From: Pseudomonadota bacterium
GTDB lineage: Bacteria; Desulfobacterota; Binatia; UBA1149
DNA: 64,000 bases
Assembly (NCBI GenBank): GCA_014382245.1
Contig: JACNKC010000115.1
Coordinates: forward strand, 17,345 to 81,344
Reading direction: 5' to 3'
This document shows, piece by piece, positions 9,166 through 17,619 of this stretch (its first letter is position 1; each line of letters starts with the position of its first letter). Below the pieces are notes generated by a model. The model did no database searches. It was given only the letters and a program-made list of their open reading frames with translations, and was not told the origin of the DNA. A program made the translations under genes and the position numbers.

Positions 9166-10116
9166 TCAGCTCGAGGCGAAGCCCTCGCGAAGGGCGGGCA
9201 CGACCTGTTCGCTGAAAAGCTCGAGTGAATCGGGCTCGCCGAAATCGCCAAAAAGAATGGTGAAGTCTGTCACCCCACCCCTGGTCTTAGCCAGCAGGCT
9301 CTCGGTCACCTGGTCGGGTGTGCCCACCACGGTCATGGTGTCGATGTCCACGAAGCTGCCTATCATGAGTTTTGCCAGTTCGAGTTTATCGGCCACCTGT
9401 TTTTCGTCGCGCCCGATGATCACCGCGGTCTGCTCACTTATGGTTATCTCGTCGGGATCACGTCCGACTTCCCTGCAGTGGGCCTCGAGCACCTTTCGCA
9501 GCCTGGGAATCTCGGGCGCCTCGGGCATGGGGCAGTTCCAGCGCGTAGCGTGTCGCGCGACGATGCGCAGCAACACCTTCTCGCCTGCGCCGCCCACGGT
9601 TATGGGCAAGGGTTCCTGCACGGGCCGGGGCTCGCAGGGAGCATCGAGCACCTTGTAGTAGCGGCCTTCAAAATTTGTGCTCCCCCCGCTCAACATGCCG
9701 CGTATTATTTCGAGACCCTCGTCCAGTCGGTCGAGGCGTTCGCGTATGCCGGCAAACTCGAAGCCGTAGGCCAGGTATTCTTCTTCCATCCAACCGCTGC
9801 CCATGCCCAGCTCGAGACGGCCGTCGCTGATGCGGTCGAGTGTACAGGCCATCTTCGCCACCAATGCCGGGTTGCGGTAGGAGTTGCAGCTCACGAGCAG
9901 GCCGAGCCGGAGCCGGTCGGTGGCCTCGGCCAGGGCGGACAGGGCGGTCCAGCCCTCAAAAAAATCCAGGCCCCGGGATCCGCCTGCAAAGAAGTGATCG
10001 ACCAGCCAGAGGCCGTCCCAGCCCTGTTGTTCCAGGAGCAGGGCCTTGGCTCGAAGGGCCGGCCAGTCGGTGGCTACTTGCGGTAAGAACAGGGAAAACG
10101 TCAGGTCGCGCTTCAT
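9166..10116 (-). CDS. LLM-class (luciferase-like) flavin/F420-dependent oxidoreductase
   Basis: 316 residues. The start is fixed by a strong ribosome site GGAGG at 10121-10125 on the minus strand, 5 nt before the ATG; an earlier in-frame GTG lies inside that site. The single TIM-barrel domain carries the family features LEQQGWDGLWLVDHFF near the N-terminus, LGLLVSCNSYRNPALVAKM, GRLELGMGSGWMEEEYLAYG and PLPITVGGAGEKVLLRIVARHA. These match F420-dependent enzymes of the bacterial luciferase superfamily. The substrate is unknown. It converges on the LysR gene. Confidence 0.85.
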   Translation of the reverse strand: MKRDLTFSLFLPQVATDWPALRAKALLLEQQGWDGLWLVDHFFAGGSRGLDFFEGWTALSALAEATDRLRLGLLVSCNSYRNPALVAKMACTLDRISDGRLELGMGSGWMEEEYLAYGFEFAGIRERLDRLDEGLEIIRGMLSGGSTNFEGRYYKVLDAPCEPRPVQEPLPITVGGAGEKVLLRIVARHATRWNCPMPEAPEIPRLRKVLEAHCREVGRDPDEITISEQTAVIIGRDEKQVADKLELAKLMIGSFVDIDTMTVVGTPDQVTESLLAKTRGGVTDFTILFGDFGEPDSLELFSEQVVPALREGFASS

Positions 10117-10254
10117 AGTCACCTCCTGGGCGAAAGCCGGAAGCTACCCCCGCAGCCCGGTCATGGCCAGCCACCTCCCTGCCCCTATGCGGGGTACCCT
10201 TCTTTTGCCGCGGGCTTGGGCGAAGGCCGCTCACAGGAGTATGATCAAGGTGTA

Positions 10255-10956
10255 GTGGCGAGACGCGACAGCGAGGAGGGCGCGGCCGAGGGTTTGTCTC
10301 ACAATCCCTTCCGCGACGCGCTTGAGCAGGTAAAGGGCCGCGAGCAGAGCCCCGAGGAGGGCGCTGGCCGCGTGGCCTCACCGGCCGGGCCGGCAGCGCC
10401 TGCAGGCGAGGACACAAAGGCGGACGGCGGGCATTTTAGCCCTTCTCCTGTTGACGAAATCGCACAATTCAGGGAGGCGGTGGCGGGGACGAGTCCGCTC
10501 AGTAGTGGCGGTGGCCCTGTCCGCTTGAGGTCCAACCGTCCCCCCGTTGGCAGCCGAGGGCTCAAGGATCACCGCTTGGAACAGGTGGCCCGTTCCATGG
10601 TCGACCTGGGTCCCGCGCAGGCGGCCAGGCAGGGACTGGGTCGCGACCTGGTCTCAAGACTGGAGCGAGGAGAGTTCCCTGTGCAATCCAATATTGACCT
10701 CCATGGCATGGTGTTGGAAGATGCCATCGATGCGGTGCGCGTTTTCATTGCGCGCTGCAGGGCGGCACGGGAGCGTTGCGTACTGGTGGTAACCGGCAAG
10801 GGCAGGGGCTCGAACGGCGGTCGCGGTGTGCTTTGTGAGGAAATACCGCGTTGGTTGTCAGCGGTAGGAGCTGACCTGGGCGTGGACGCGTACAGCAGCG
10901 CGCTTCGTCGTGACGGTGGAGACGGAGCGTTGTACCTGCTGTTGAGCACCCGCTGA
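10255..10956 (+). CDS. Smr-domain protein
   Basis: About 233 residues from the GTG at 10255; an in-frame TTG at 10216 would add 13 residues and cannot be excluded. The N-terminal half is charged and low-complexity. The C-terminal half is a small MutS-related (Smr) domain with the LDLHG-like motif NIDLHGMVLEDA and the TGKGRGSNGGRGVL loop. Smr domains act as nucleases on branched DNA or collided mRNA, or as nucleic-acid binders. The terminal LYLLLST matches the family's last strand. It is first of four closely spaced or overlapping same-strand genes. Confidence 0.85.
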   Translation: MARRDSEEGAAEGLSHNPFRDALEQVKGREQSPEEGAGRVASPAGPAAPAGEDTKADGGHFSPSPVDEIAQFREAVAGTSPLSSGGGPVRLRSNRPPVGSRGLKDHRLEQVARSMVDLGPAQAARQGLGRDLVSRLERGEFPVQSNIDLHGMVLEDAIDAVRVFIARCRAARERCVLVVTGKGRGSNGGRGVLCEEIPRWLSAVGADLGVDAYSSALRRDGGDGALYLLLSTR

Positions 10957-11010
10957 TGGGCGGGCGTACAGCGGCGGAAGGGTTGCGACTCGAAGAGTGG
11001 TGGCGGGGTA

Positions 11011-12282
11011 GTGGCGGTTGGAAGAGTGGCGGTCAGTATAGCGGTAGGAAATAAAGCGCCCGCGCTTGCGCAGGCGGATCCCGGACCGGGGCAGCACGGC
11101 AACTTTGTCCTCGTAGGCAACGACGGTGACGTTTACGAATCAGTACGCGGCGGCGAACCACATCGGCTGACCTGGGGCTGGGTCGAACAGGACAACCGGC
11201 GCTACTACGCCTGGCCTGTGTTCTCGCCGGCGGGCGACAGGCTGGCCTGCCTCGGCGTGTGTGCTGGCCAGGAGACCGAAACCGACTCGGCCCTGTATCT
11301 CGTAGAGCGTGACGGTGTGAGCATGCGGGAGCTGTGGCGCAGCACCCAGGTGACCCCGGTGTGTCACAACTGGTCTGCCGACGGCAGGCACATTGCGATA
11401 CTGTACGAAGCCAGCGATGGCCTCCACCTCGATCTCGTATCGCGTGGCGGCACCGTGGGACTGGATGGCCCCACCGTGCTCGAGGCCCTGGAGCACGGCT
11501 CGCCGTTGTTCTGGTCCTGGTCTCCCGACCCGGTGGTCGGCATGCTGGCGGTGCACGTTGGTGGCAGCGCGAGTTTATCCGAAGACGCACGCTTGTTGTT
11601 GCTGGACGTAGACGAGTGCGCGGTCGAGATCGCGAGCCTCGAGCCCGGCGAGTTCCGCGTGCCGGTGTGGTCGCCCGCGGGTGACAAGATGGCGTACGTG
11701 GACGCGAGCGCCGGCGAGCAGGAGTTTCTCGCCGTGTACCGGGTCGAGGATGGCGTAAGCGAGATCGTGTGCCCGGTGGAGGGTCACGTGGTCATGGACT
11801 GGTCACGGGACGGCCGCACGCTGGCCATTTCGCAGGCCCTCGGCGAGAGCCCCCACGTGTTTACCGGCGTCACCCTGGTCGACGTGCGCAGTGGAAACAC
11901 CAGGGTGGTTCACGACAGCGACGTGGTGAGTTTTTTCTGGGCCGGCGAGGGCAACAGGCTGGTGTCTGTGGGCGTTGACGAAGGCCAGGGCGTGAGGATA
12001 TCGGTTTTCGATGACAAGGGAGACACCAACGGCCCGGGCCCACTGCTCATACCCAGCCCCGAGATGGCCTATTTTCTCCAGTTTTTTGACCAGTTCTCGG
12101 TTTCTCATCCCCTGGTTTCTGCCGATGGACGGTCGCTGCTGTTGTCCGGCCGCTTGACCGACGCCGCCGGTGGAAACCCCGACGACAATCTCCCTGACTC
12201 GGTTTACCTGGTCGACCTCGACGAGGGCTCCTTGATCACCGAGGTCGCCCAGGGCTGCTTCGCCTGCTGGAGCGGAGGGTGA
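11011..12282 (+). CDS. TolB-like beta-propeller protein
   Basis: 423 residues with repeated units of the form WSPAGDKMAYV, WSADGRHIAIL, WSRDGRTLAIS and SADGRSLLLSG, the hallmark of TolB/PD40 six-bladed propellers. A classical signal peptide is not clear; the N-terminus is mildly hydrophobic with a possible ALAQA cleavage site. It probably binds protein partners, with no catalytic motif seen. The stop overlaps the GTG start of the next gene. The frame is the same as the Smr gene's but separated by its TGA and 54 nt. Confidence 0.7.
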   Translation: MAVGRVAVSIAVGNKAPALAQADPGPGQHGNFVLVGNDGDVYESVRGGEPHRLTWGWVEQDNRRYYAWPVFSPAGDRLACLGVCAGQETETDSALYLVERDGVSMRELWRSTQVTPVCHNWSADGRHIAILYEASDGLHLDLVSRGGTVGLDGPTVLEALEHGSPLFWSWSPDPVVGMLAVHVGGSASLSEDARLLLLDVDECAVEIASLEPGEFRVPVWSPAGDKMAYVDASAGEQEFLAVYRVEDGVSEIVCPVEGHVVMDWSRDGRTLAISQALGESPHVFTGVTLVDVRSGNTRVVHDSDVVSFFWAGEGNRLVSVGVDEGQGVRISVFDDKGDTNGPGPLLIPSPEMAYFLQFFDQFSVSHPLVSADGRSLLLSGRLTDAAGGNPDDNLPDSVYLVDLDEGSLITEVAQGCFACWSGG

Positions 12283-12872
12283 ATACGAGGTTCGGGCCCC
12301 AGCACCTGCTCAGCCTGGGCAGGGTGTTGCTGGGCCTCCTGGTCCTGTTTGAGCTGGCCCGCGCCCCGACGTCTGCGCTGGTCCTGCCTGCTGTCGTGCT
12401 CGCCTGCCTCAGCGACTGGTACGACGGCAGGGTGGCAAGGAGCCGACACGAGGAGAGCAACACCGGCCGCCTGGTTGATAACCTGTCGGACGCCGCCTTC
12501 CTCGCCCTTGCGTTCACCGGCTTCGCGCTCGCGACCACCTGGAGTCACCCCCTCACCGGTTCGGCTGTGCGTTACACCGAGCACGCCAACTGGCTTCCGG
12601 CCGCCGCCCTGGTCCTGTCCTTCGGCAGTTACTCGGGCAGATGGTTGATCACTGCACGGCGTGGCCAGGACATGTTGAGTTCAGAACGGGGACACGCCGC
12701 GGGCGTAGCCAATTACGTACTGGTGCTACTGGGCGGCCTGGCGGTTTTTCCCGGGGTGTTTGTAACGCGTTGGCTGCTTGAGCCCGCCTTCGTTACGGTT
12801 GTGCTCATGAACGCCACCGCGGCAGTAGACAACGTCGGCCTGGTATTCAGCGCGCGGGTTTCTCAAAAATGA
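12279..12872 (+). CDS. CDP-alcohol phosphatidyltransferase family protein
   Basis: 197 residues, membrane protein with about six hydrophobic segments. The complete CDP-alcohol phosphotransferase signature D-x2-DG-x2-AR-x8-G-x3-D-x3-D is present, beginning SDWYDGRVARSRHEE and ending GRLVDNLSD. Such enzymes swap CMP on a CDP-lipid for an alcohol, as in phosphatidylglycerophosphate or phosphatidylinositol-phosphate synthesis. Which headgroup is used is not visible. It overlaps its upstream neighbour by GTGA and its downstream neighbour by ATGA. Confidence 0.85.
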   Translation: MNTRFGPQHLLSLGRVLLGLLVLFELARAPTSALVLPAVVLACLSDWYDGRVARSRHEESNTGRLVDNLSDAAFLALAFTGFALATTWSHPLTGSAVRYTEHANWLPAAALVLSFGSYSGRWLITARRGQDMLSSERGHAAGVANYVLVLLGGLAVFPGVFVTRWLLEPAFVTVVLMNATAAVDNVGLVFSARVSQK

Positions 12873-13798
12873 AAGTCATCGGCAGGACGGTCATCGTTCT
12901 TGCGGCCGGGCTGCTATTCGCGTGCACGCCCATCACGCGCTTCTACGAGATCCACACCGACCGGCTGACCTGCGAGCAGGCCAACCGTTACGTCCACGAC
13001 TCGCTGCGGCAGGCGAGAATGACGGTGACGGCTTTTCGACTGGCGTCGCCCGGTAGCCCGGGTTTCATCAGTGCCGAGCGTCACGACAAGAAGGAGACCG
13101 TTTCAGGCACTGTCGAAATACTCTGCGACGCCAACGGTGTTCACATTGTTCCCTCGGAGATCGGAATGGGCGGCGAGCAGTACTTTGAGAGGGTGGTGTT
13201 CCTGTCCATAACCGGCCGCGCCGATCTCAGCGCCGAAGACGTGAGGGCGGCCGACCTGAAGAAGAAACCAGCGGCCCCGTCTGACGCCGGCGTGGTGACC
13301 GTGACGCCACCGCCGCGCAAACACGTAGAGCGAAAGAAGAAAGCCGTGGGGGTAATCGTGACGCTGGAACCGATCCGCGGTTTTGCCACCGTACTCGATT
13401 TTGAGGCGAACCTGTCGGCCGCCGGCCTGCTACCGGTCAAAGTGAGAATAGAAAACGGGACCTCGCGGCACTACCGGTTTCACCCGGCCGATGTCGTTCT
13501 CAGGCGCGCGGGCAAGAGGCTGCGCGCTTACCCGCTCGAAATGAACGTCGCCGTGTCGAGTTTGCGCAAGGCGGGCCGCAGCGCCGAGCAGGCCGGCGAA
13601 TCGCTGGGCGATGTGAAACGCGCGGTGGTTATCATGGAGCGCCGCCTGCTGCGCCCGGCCCAGCTGGAGCCGGGACAGGTCGTCGAAGGTTTTGTCTACT
13701 ACAGCGACGGTGATTACGATCGCGCGCGGGTCATCATGGCCGACCGTGCAACGGGCGAGACCGAGGGCTTCCTGGTCGAGCTCGAAGACGGCGGCTGA
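12869..13798 (+). CDS. Hypothetical lipoprotein
   Basis: 309 residues. The signal peptide ends in the lipobox LLFAC (Cys19). The mature part starts with a domain containing two cysteines (LTCEQ and ILCDA). A basic, Pro-rich linker follows at about residues 130-155 (KKKPAAP through PPPRKHVERKKK), then a beta-rich C-terminal domain. No family was recognised. It is the last gene of the Smr / propeller / CDP-alcohol transferase run and is coupled to the transferase by an ATGA overlap, so an envelope-lipid role is possible but speculative. Confidence 0.65.
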   Translation: MKVIGRTVIVLAAGLLFACTPITRFYEIHTDRLTCEQANRYVHDSLRQARMTVTAFRLASPGSPGFISAERHDKKETVSGTVEILCDANGVHIVPSEIGMGGEQYFERVVFLSITGRADLSAEDVRAADLKKKPAAPSDAGVVTVTPPPRKHVERKKKAVGVIVTLEPIRGFATVLDFEANLSAAGLLPVKVRIENGTSRHYRFHPADVVLRRAGKRLRAYPLEMNVAVSSLRKAGRSAEQAGESLGDVKRAVVIMERRLLRPAQLEPGQVVEGFVYYSDGDYDRARVIMADRATGETEGFLVELEDGG

Positions 13799-13826
13799 AC
13801 TGAACGGCAGCTTTTGCCAGTGGCGC

Positions 13827-15908
13827 TCAGGAGCCGGCCTGGGCGCGCAGGTCGCCGACCAGGCGGCGGATGTCGGCGGCGCGGGGATTCCCTGCGTCGG
13901 TGTGCGCGAGCAGGCCTTCCCAGGCGCTGAGCGCGATCTTCCTGTAGCTCCGGGCCAGGGCCTCGTCGCCGTCCTGGGAGATGCTGGCGGCGTCCTTGAG
14001 AAACAGGACGCCGAGTTTGCGCAGCTGCTCGTTACCCTGGTTGCCTTCAAGCCCGGCCAGCCGGCTTACCGCGCGGGCGGCCTGCGCTGGATCTTGCAGG
14101 CGACGGAAAGAGTAAGCCCGCAGCACGAGCACCTCTGGCAGCAGGTCAGCCTGCTCGGGAAACTGCTGCTCGAAGCCGGCAAGCCTGTCCACTGCCGATA
14201 GCTTCAGCGATTCGTTTGCAGCTTCGAGACGGCCCGCCAGCGCGGCGGCCATGACCGTTGCCCTCGCCTCGAGCGGATCCAGCAGCCCGGCGGTGCCTCG
14301 GCCGGCGGACGTTCGCTTGCGGAAGTCGCTGGAGTGCGAGAGAAAACCGTCCAGCGACGCGAGAGCGTTTGCCAGCTCGTCGGTATCGGGGTCATCGCCC
14401 GGGTCGCGGTCGGTGATCGACTGGAACGCACACTGCGACGATTGGAATCTCGATTTGAGCATGAAAGCGGCATCGCCGCGCACGCGTGCGAAGGCGTCGG
14501 CGCAGTCGAGGTACTGGCGATGGTCGCGGTGCCACTCGCCCATGCGAAACCAGGCTTCCCATGCGTTCTCGTGGCCGGGCGCGGCGTCGACGAATTCACG
14601 GGCGAGTTTCGAGTAGCGCAGGGCGGCGTCGTCGCGCGCCTGTTCGTCGGCCGAGAGGTACAGCGACTCCGCGGCCTTGAACCTGAACCAGGCGGCCTGT
14701 TCCCGGGCTACCGGGCCGGCTCCTTCAAGGGCCTGCCCGAGCTCGGCGATGCTGGCTTCCCACTTGCCCGAGTGGAACAAGCAGAAGCCGCGTCCAAGCC
14801 TGGCCTCGGACAGGTATTCACTGCGTTCAAAGAGAGCATCGTACAGCGGCCGCGCCCGCGGACAGTCGCCGCGCCTTCTCAGCGAGTCGGCGATGAGCAG
14901 CGTCACGAATCCACCGGTGCCGGCCGCCGCCCACTCCAGGGGGTCCTCAACCCCGGCGTCTACCAGCTGGCTGGCCTTGGAGCGCCAGTAGCCGGGGCTG
15001 GCGTGTAATCTCTCGAGCATGCGCGCCGCCTCCAGGCGCATGGAACCCCTGCTGCGGTCGTCGTAGCGGTCGCGGTATTTTCCAAGGCCCAGCAGCAGGG
15101 CCTTGGCCCGAAGGAACGCGGCGCGCAGCCGGTCCTCTTTTTTGCCGGCACCGGCCAGGAGGCTAGCGGTCTGTCGCAAAGCGGTTTCGATTCGACCGGT
15201 GGCCAGGGCGATGTCGGCCACGGCTGCTCGTATGTCGGTGGCTCGCCCGGCAGCGGGGCTCATTTCGAGCGCGGCATTGAGGTCGTCGAGAGCTTCGTCG
15301 TAGCGCTTCATCGCCTTCAGGGCGAGGCCGTGTCCGTAGAGACACTCCAGGACCACGGCACGATCGCCCGCACCAAGGAAGTCAGCGAACCCCCGTTCGG
15401 CGCGTTGCAGTAGCCGCGTGCGTTGCTGTCCGCGACTTTCGTAGCGCATCGCAAGCTCGTAGCGAATCCAGTTGAGTCGATAGAGGAGCCTTTGCGCCAA
15501 CACCTCGCGTTGCTTCCAGGCGGCCCTGTCCTGGGCGGCCTCGAGGTCGCCGTCCACCTTTATGACGTCGTCCTGCATGCGCTGGATCACGTCGGTGTAC
15601 CGCTCGCGTATCTGCTCGACGGTCGACAGCGTTAACTGCGCGGTGGGGCTGTCCATCGTTCCGCTGCCAGCCAGGCGGTGGAACAGGTCCACGGCTTTCC
15701 CGGCTTTCTCGGTAAGCGATTTTTCCGCATCTTGATTCCAGGCGCGACGGTCGAGCGACTCGGCCCGGGCCGCCACCGCGCGGAGCTGGCCGCGCAGCTC
15801 GTCCAGCTCATCGGCCGCCGCGATTCCCGGCAGCAGCGGCAGCGCCGTCAACACGGCCGCCACGATCACGACAGCCAACGCGGCGCCAGTTCGAGGCGAT
15901 GGCTTCAC
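13827..15908 (-). CDS. Secreted TPR-rich protein
   Basis: 693 residues from a GTG overlapping the stop of the upstream exbD gene (GTGA); the longer open frame upstream lies inside exbD. An N-terminal signal peptide (hydrophobic stretch ending PGIAAA) is followed by helical repeats of the tetratricopeptide type throughout, for example LYGHGLALKAMKRYDEALDDLNAALEMSP, spread over about residues 130-230 and 350-500. It is the last gene of the vWA/ExbB/ExbD/ExbD operon. By analogy with TolQRA-TolB-YbgF/CpoB, where a periplasmic TPR protein accompanies the motor, it is probably the periplasmic partner. Confidence 0.8.
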   Translation of the reverse strand: MKPSPRTGAALAVVIVAAVLTALPLLPGIAAADELDELRGQLRAVAARAESLDRRAWNQDAEKSLTEKAGKAVDLFHRLAGSGTMDSPTAQLTLSTVEQIRERYTDVIQRMQDDVIKVDGDLEAAQDRAAWKQREVLAQRLLYRLNWIRYELAMRYESRGQQRTRLLQRAERGFADFLGAGDRAVVLECLYGHGLALKAMKRYDEALDDLNAALEMSPAAGRATDIRAAVADIALATGRIETALRQTASLLAGAGKKEDRLRAAFLRAKALLLGLGKYRDRYDDRSRGSMRLEAARMLERLHASPGYWRSKASQLVDAGVEDPLEWAAAGTGGFVTLLIADSLRRRGDCPRARPLYDALFERSEYLSEARLGRGFCLFHSGKWEASIAELGQALEGAGPVAREQAAWFRFKAAESLYLSADEQARDDAALRYSKLAREFVDAAPGHENAWEAWFRMGEWHRDHRQYLDCADAFARVRGDAAFMLKSRFQSSQCAFQSITDRDPGDDPDTDELANALASLDGFLSHSSDFRKRTSAGRGTAGLLDPLEARATVMAAALAGRLEAANESLKLSAVDRLAGFEQQFPEQADLLPEVLVLRAYSFRRLQDPAQAARAVSRLAGLEGNQGNEQLRKLGVLFLKDAASISQDGDEALARSYRKIALSAWEGLLAHTDAGNPRAADIRRLVGDLRAQAGS

Positions 15909-16366
15909 AGGCGCGGCGCCATCCCCGTGGTGCCGCTGCGCGAAGAAAGCGGAAAGACCACGTTGGCCAGCGACAGGCGCAGGCACTGGTTGTAGAGGCG
16001 GATGACGTGTTCGTAGGGAATCGAGGCAGAGGCATCGATGACCACCAGTGATTGCTCGGGGATGCCCTTCAAGTGCTCAGCCACGGCAGCGAAGTCAGCC
16101 GCGGGCCAGTCATCGATGAAGTACTGCACGCTCTCGCCGGCGTGGACCAGGCGCACGATGGTTTCTTTTTCCTGCAGCTTCAGGTCGAAGCGCTTCTCTT
16201 CCATTTCGCCACCCATGGCGAGCTTTGAAGTCAGCAGGCCCTCGACGGTCGCCAAGGAAATGGTGAACAGGAAATAGGTGAGCAGCAGGAACACGCAGTC
16301 GATCAGCGGCGCCATGTGGAGCTCGCCCGATCCGCTACCGGGGCGCGATGTTTTTGGTCGACGCAA
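15905..16366 (-). CDS. exbD: ExbD/TolR-family protein (second copy)
   Basis: 153 residues. The single N-terminal transmembrane helix contains the proton-pathway Asp (MAPLIDCVFLLLTYFLF), followed by a periplasmic domain with the ExbD-like end VVIDASASIPYEHVIRLYNQC. The TTG start is 4 nt after the stop of the first exbD. ExbD and ExbB/TolQ form the inner-membrane motor that uses proton motive force. Having two different ExbD paralogues with one ExbB is typical of several non-TonB motor systems in deltaproteobacteria. Confidence 0.85.
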   Translation of the reverse strand: MRRPKTSRPGSGSGELHMAPLIDCVFLLLTYFLFTISLATVEGLLTSKLAMGGEMEEKRFDLKLQEKETIVRLVHAGESVQYFIDDWPAADFAAVAEHLKGIPEQSLVVIDASASIPYEHVIRLYNQCLRLSLANVVFPLSSRSGTTGMAPRL

Positions 16367-16370
16367 GGCC

Positions 16371-16811
16371 CTACCTCTGCTCCACGTTGTCGGCGGCCTG
16401 CAGGGCGGCGAGGCTCACGTCGGTGACCCCGGCGTCGGCAGCCATCCGCATCACTGCCTGTACGTTCTCAAAACGACTCGAGCGGTCGCCGCGTACTACG
16501 ATTTCCAGTTTACGATGCTCGCTGGCCTCTGCCTTGCGGGCCTCGATGTAGCGGTACAGTTCAGCCCTTGACCGTTGTACGCCCGACACCAGGTACACGC
16601 CTTCGCCCGACACGTTGACGGTCACGAGCTCAACGCGCTCGTCGGTTACCTCGCGGGCCTGGTCGGCGTTGGGCAGCTCAATGGTTTCTTCTCCTGCCTG
16701 GCCGAAACGGATCGACATGATGAAGAAGGTTATGAGTAGAAAGGCCATGTCTATCATCGCGGTCGCTCGAAATGAGATCGCCCTCGGCCGATGTGAGTGA
16801 GCCCCTTTCAC
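16371..16811 (-). CDS. exbD: ExbD/TolR-family protein (first copy)
   Basis: 146 residues. The transmembrane segment ATAMIDMAFLLITFFIMS carries the conserved Asp, then comes a periplasmic domain ending LQAADNVEQR, with LEIVVRGDRSSRFENVQAVMRMA matching the ExbD fold. The GTG start overlaps the exbB stop by 4 nt. It differs from the second copy in sequence throughout, so this is not a recent duplication. Confidence 0.88.
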   Translation of the reverse strand: MKGAHSHRPRAISFRATAMIDMAFLLITFFIMSIRFGQAGEETIELPNADQAREVTDERVELVTVNVSGEGVYLVSGVQRSRAELYRYIEARKAEASEHRKLEIVVRGDRSSRFENVQAVMRMAADAGVTDVSLAALQAADNVEQR

Positions 16812-17590
16812 TTGCCGGCGATCCCGTTCCTCAACGGCGACACCGCGTCCTCGGCCTCGGCCACTACCTCGGCTGACAGTGCGTCGACCCGGTTGCGGAA
16901 CATGCCGAAAGCATACAAGGAGGGGATGGCCACGATCAGGCCCATGACGGTGGTCATCAAGGCTTCGAATATACCGCCCGCGAGCCTGCGAGGATCAACG
17001 CCACCGACGGCGACCGATATCTGGTTGAACGAATTGACCATGCCCATCACGGTACCCAGCAGGCCGAGCATGGGTGCGATGTTGGCGATCATGTTGAGGT
17101 GTTCGATTTTTCGCAGCAGCCGACCGGCGTTTTCATCGGCGCTGTCCTCCATCGCCTTGACGACAGCTTCGTAGCCACGGTCGTGTTCCTTGACACCTGC
17201 CGAAACTACGCGACCAAAGAACGAGCTTTCGCCCGAGCCGGTTTTTGTCTGCAGCTCGGCATAGCGTCCTTCGTCGAGCATCTTGCGCAGGTCCACGCGT
17301 TCTTCTTCGGGCATGAGGGTCTTGCGCCTGATCGACAGCGTGTATTCCACGATCAGGGCGACGGCCACCACCGACAGCAGCAGGATGACGTAGCCCACGA
17401 TGCCGCCAAACTGCACGAGGTCCATGAGGCTGTAGTTGAGGGCCCCGTTGGCAGCCTTCGCAGCGCCTTCCTGGGCCGCCGCCGGCGTCGCCGACATCAG
17501 GAAAACAGCCGACAGCACTAAGGCGGTGGCGTTGAAGACGGCAGCCTTGCTCACCGATCCGGGCGTGATGGAGTTTTTACGCTTGTTCAT
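16808..17590 (-). CDS. exbB: MotA/TolQ/ExbB proton channel family protein
   Basis: 260 residues from the ATG at 17590; GAGGAG lies about 10 nt upstream and longer frames overlap the vWA gene. A cleavable signal-like segment (ending ATPAAAQ) precedes three membrane helices, as in many ExbB proteins with an N-terminal extension. The C-terminal pair carries the family signature IANIAPMLGLLGTVMGMV and LMTTVMGLIVAIPSL. It forms the proton-driven stator with the ExbD proteins. The gap to the vWA gene is 29 nt. Confidence 0.93.
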   Translation of the reverse strand: MNKRKNSITPGSVSKAAVFNATALVLSAVFLMSATPAAAQEGAAKAANGALNYSLMDLVQFGGIVGYVILLLSVVAVALIVEYTLSIRRKTLMPEEERVDLRKMLDEGRYAELQTKTGSGESSFFGRVVSAGVKEHDRGYEAVVKAMEDSADENAGRLLRKIEHLNMIANIAPMLGLLGTVMGMVNSFNQISVAVGGVDPRRLAGGIFEALMTTVMGLIVAIPSLYAFGMFRNRVDALSAEVVAEAEDAVSPLRNGIAGK

Positions 17591-17619
17591 GAAAAGGGGC
17601 TCCTCTGTTTTTTCGATTT

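Noticed and set aside
10954..11013. In-frame TGA between the Smr gene and the propeller gene as another recoded codon
   Set aside because: The Smr domain ends normally before this TGA, the bases after it do not encode a continuation of any domain, and no redox Cys context exists.
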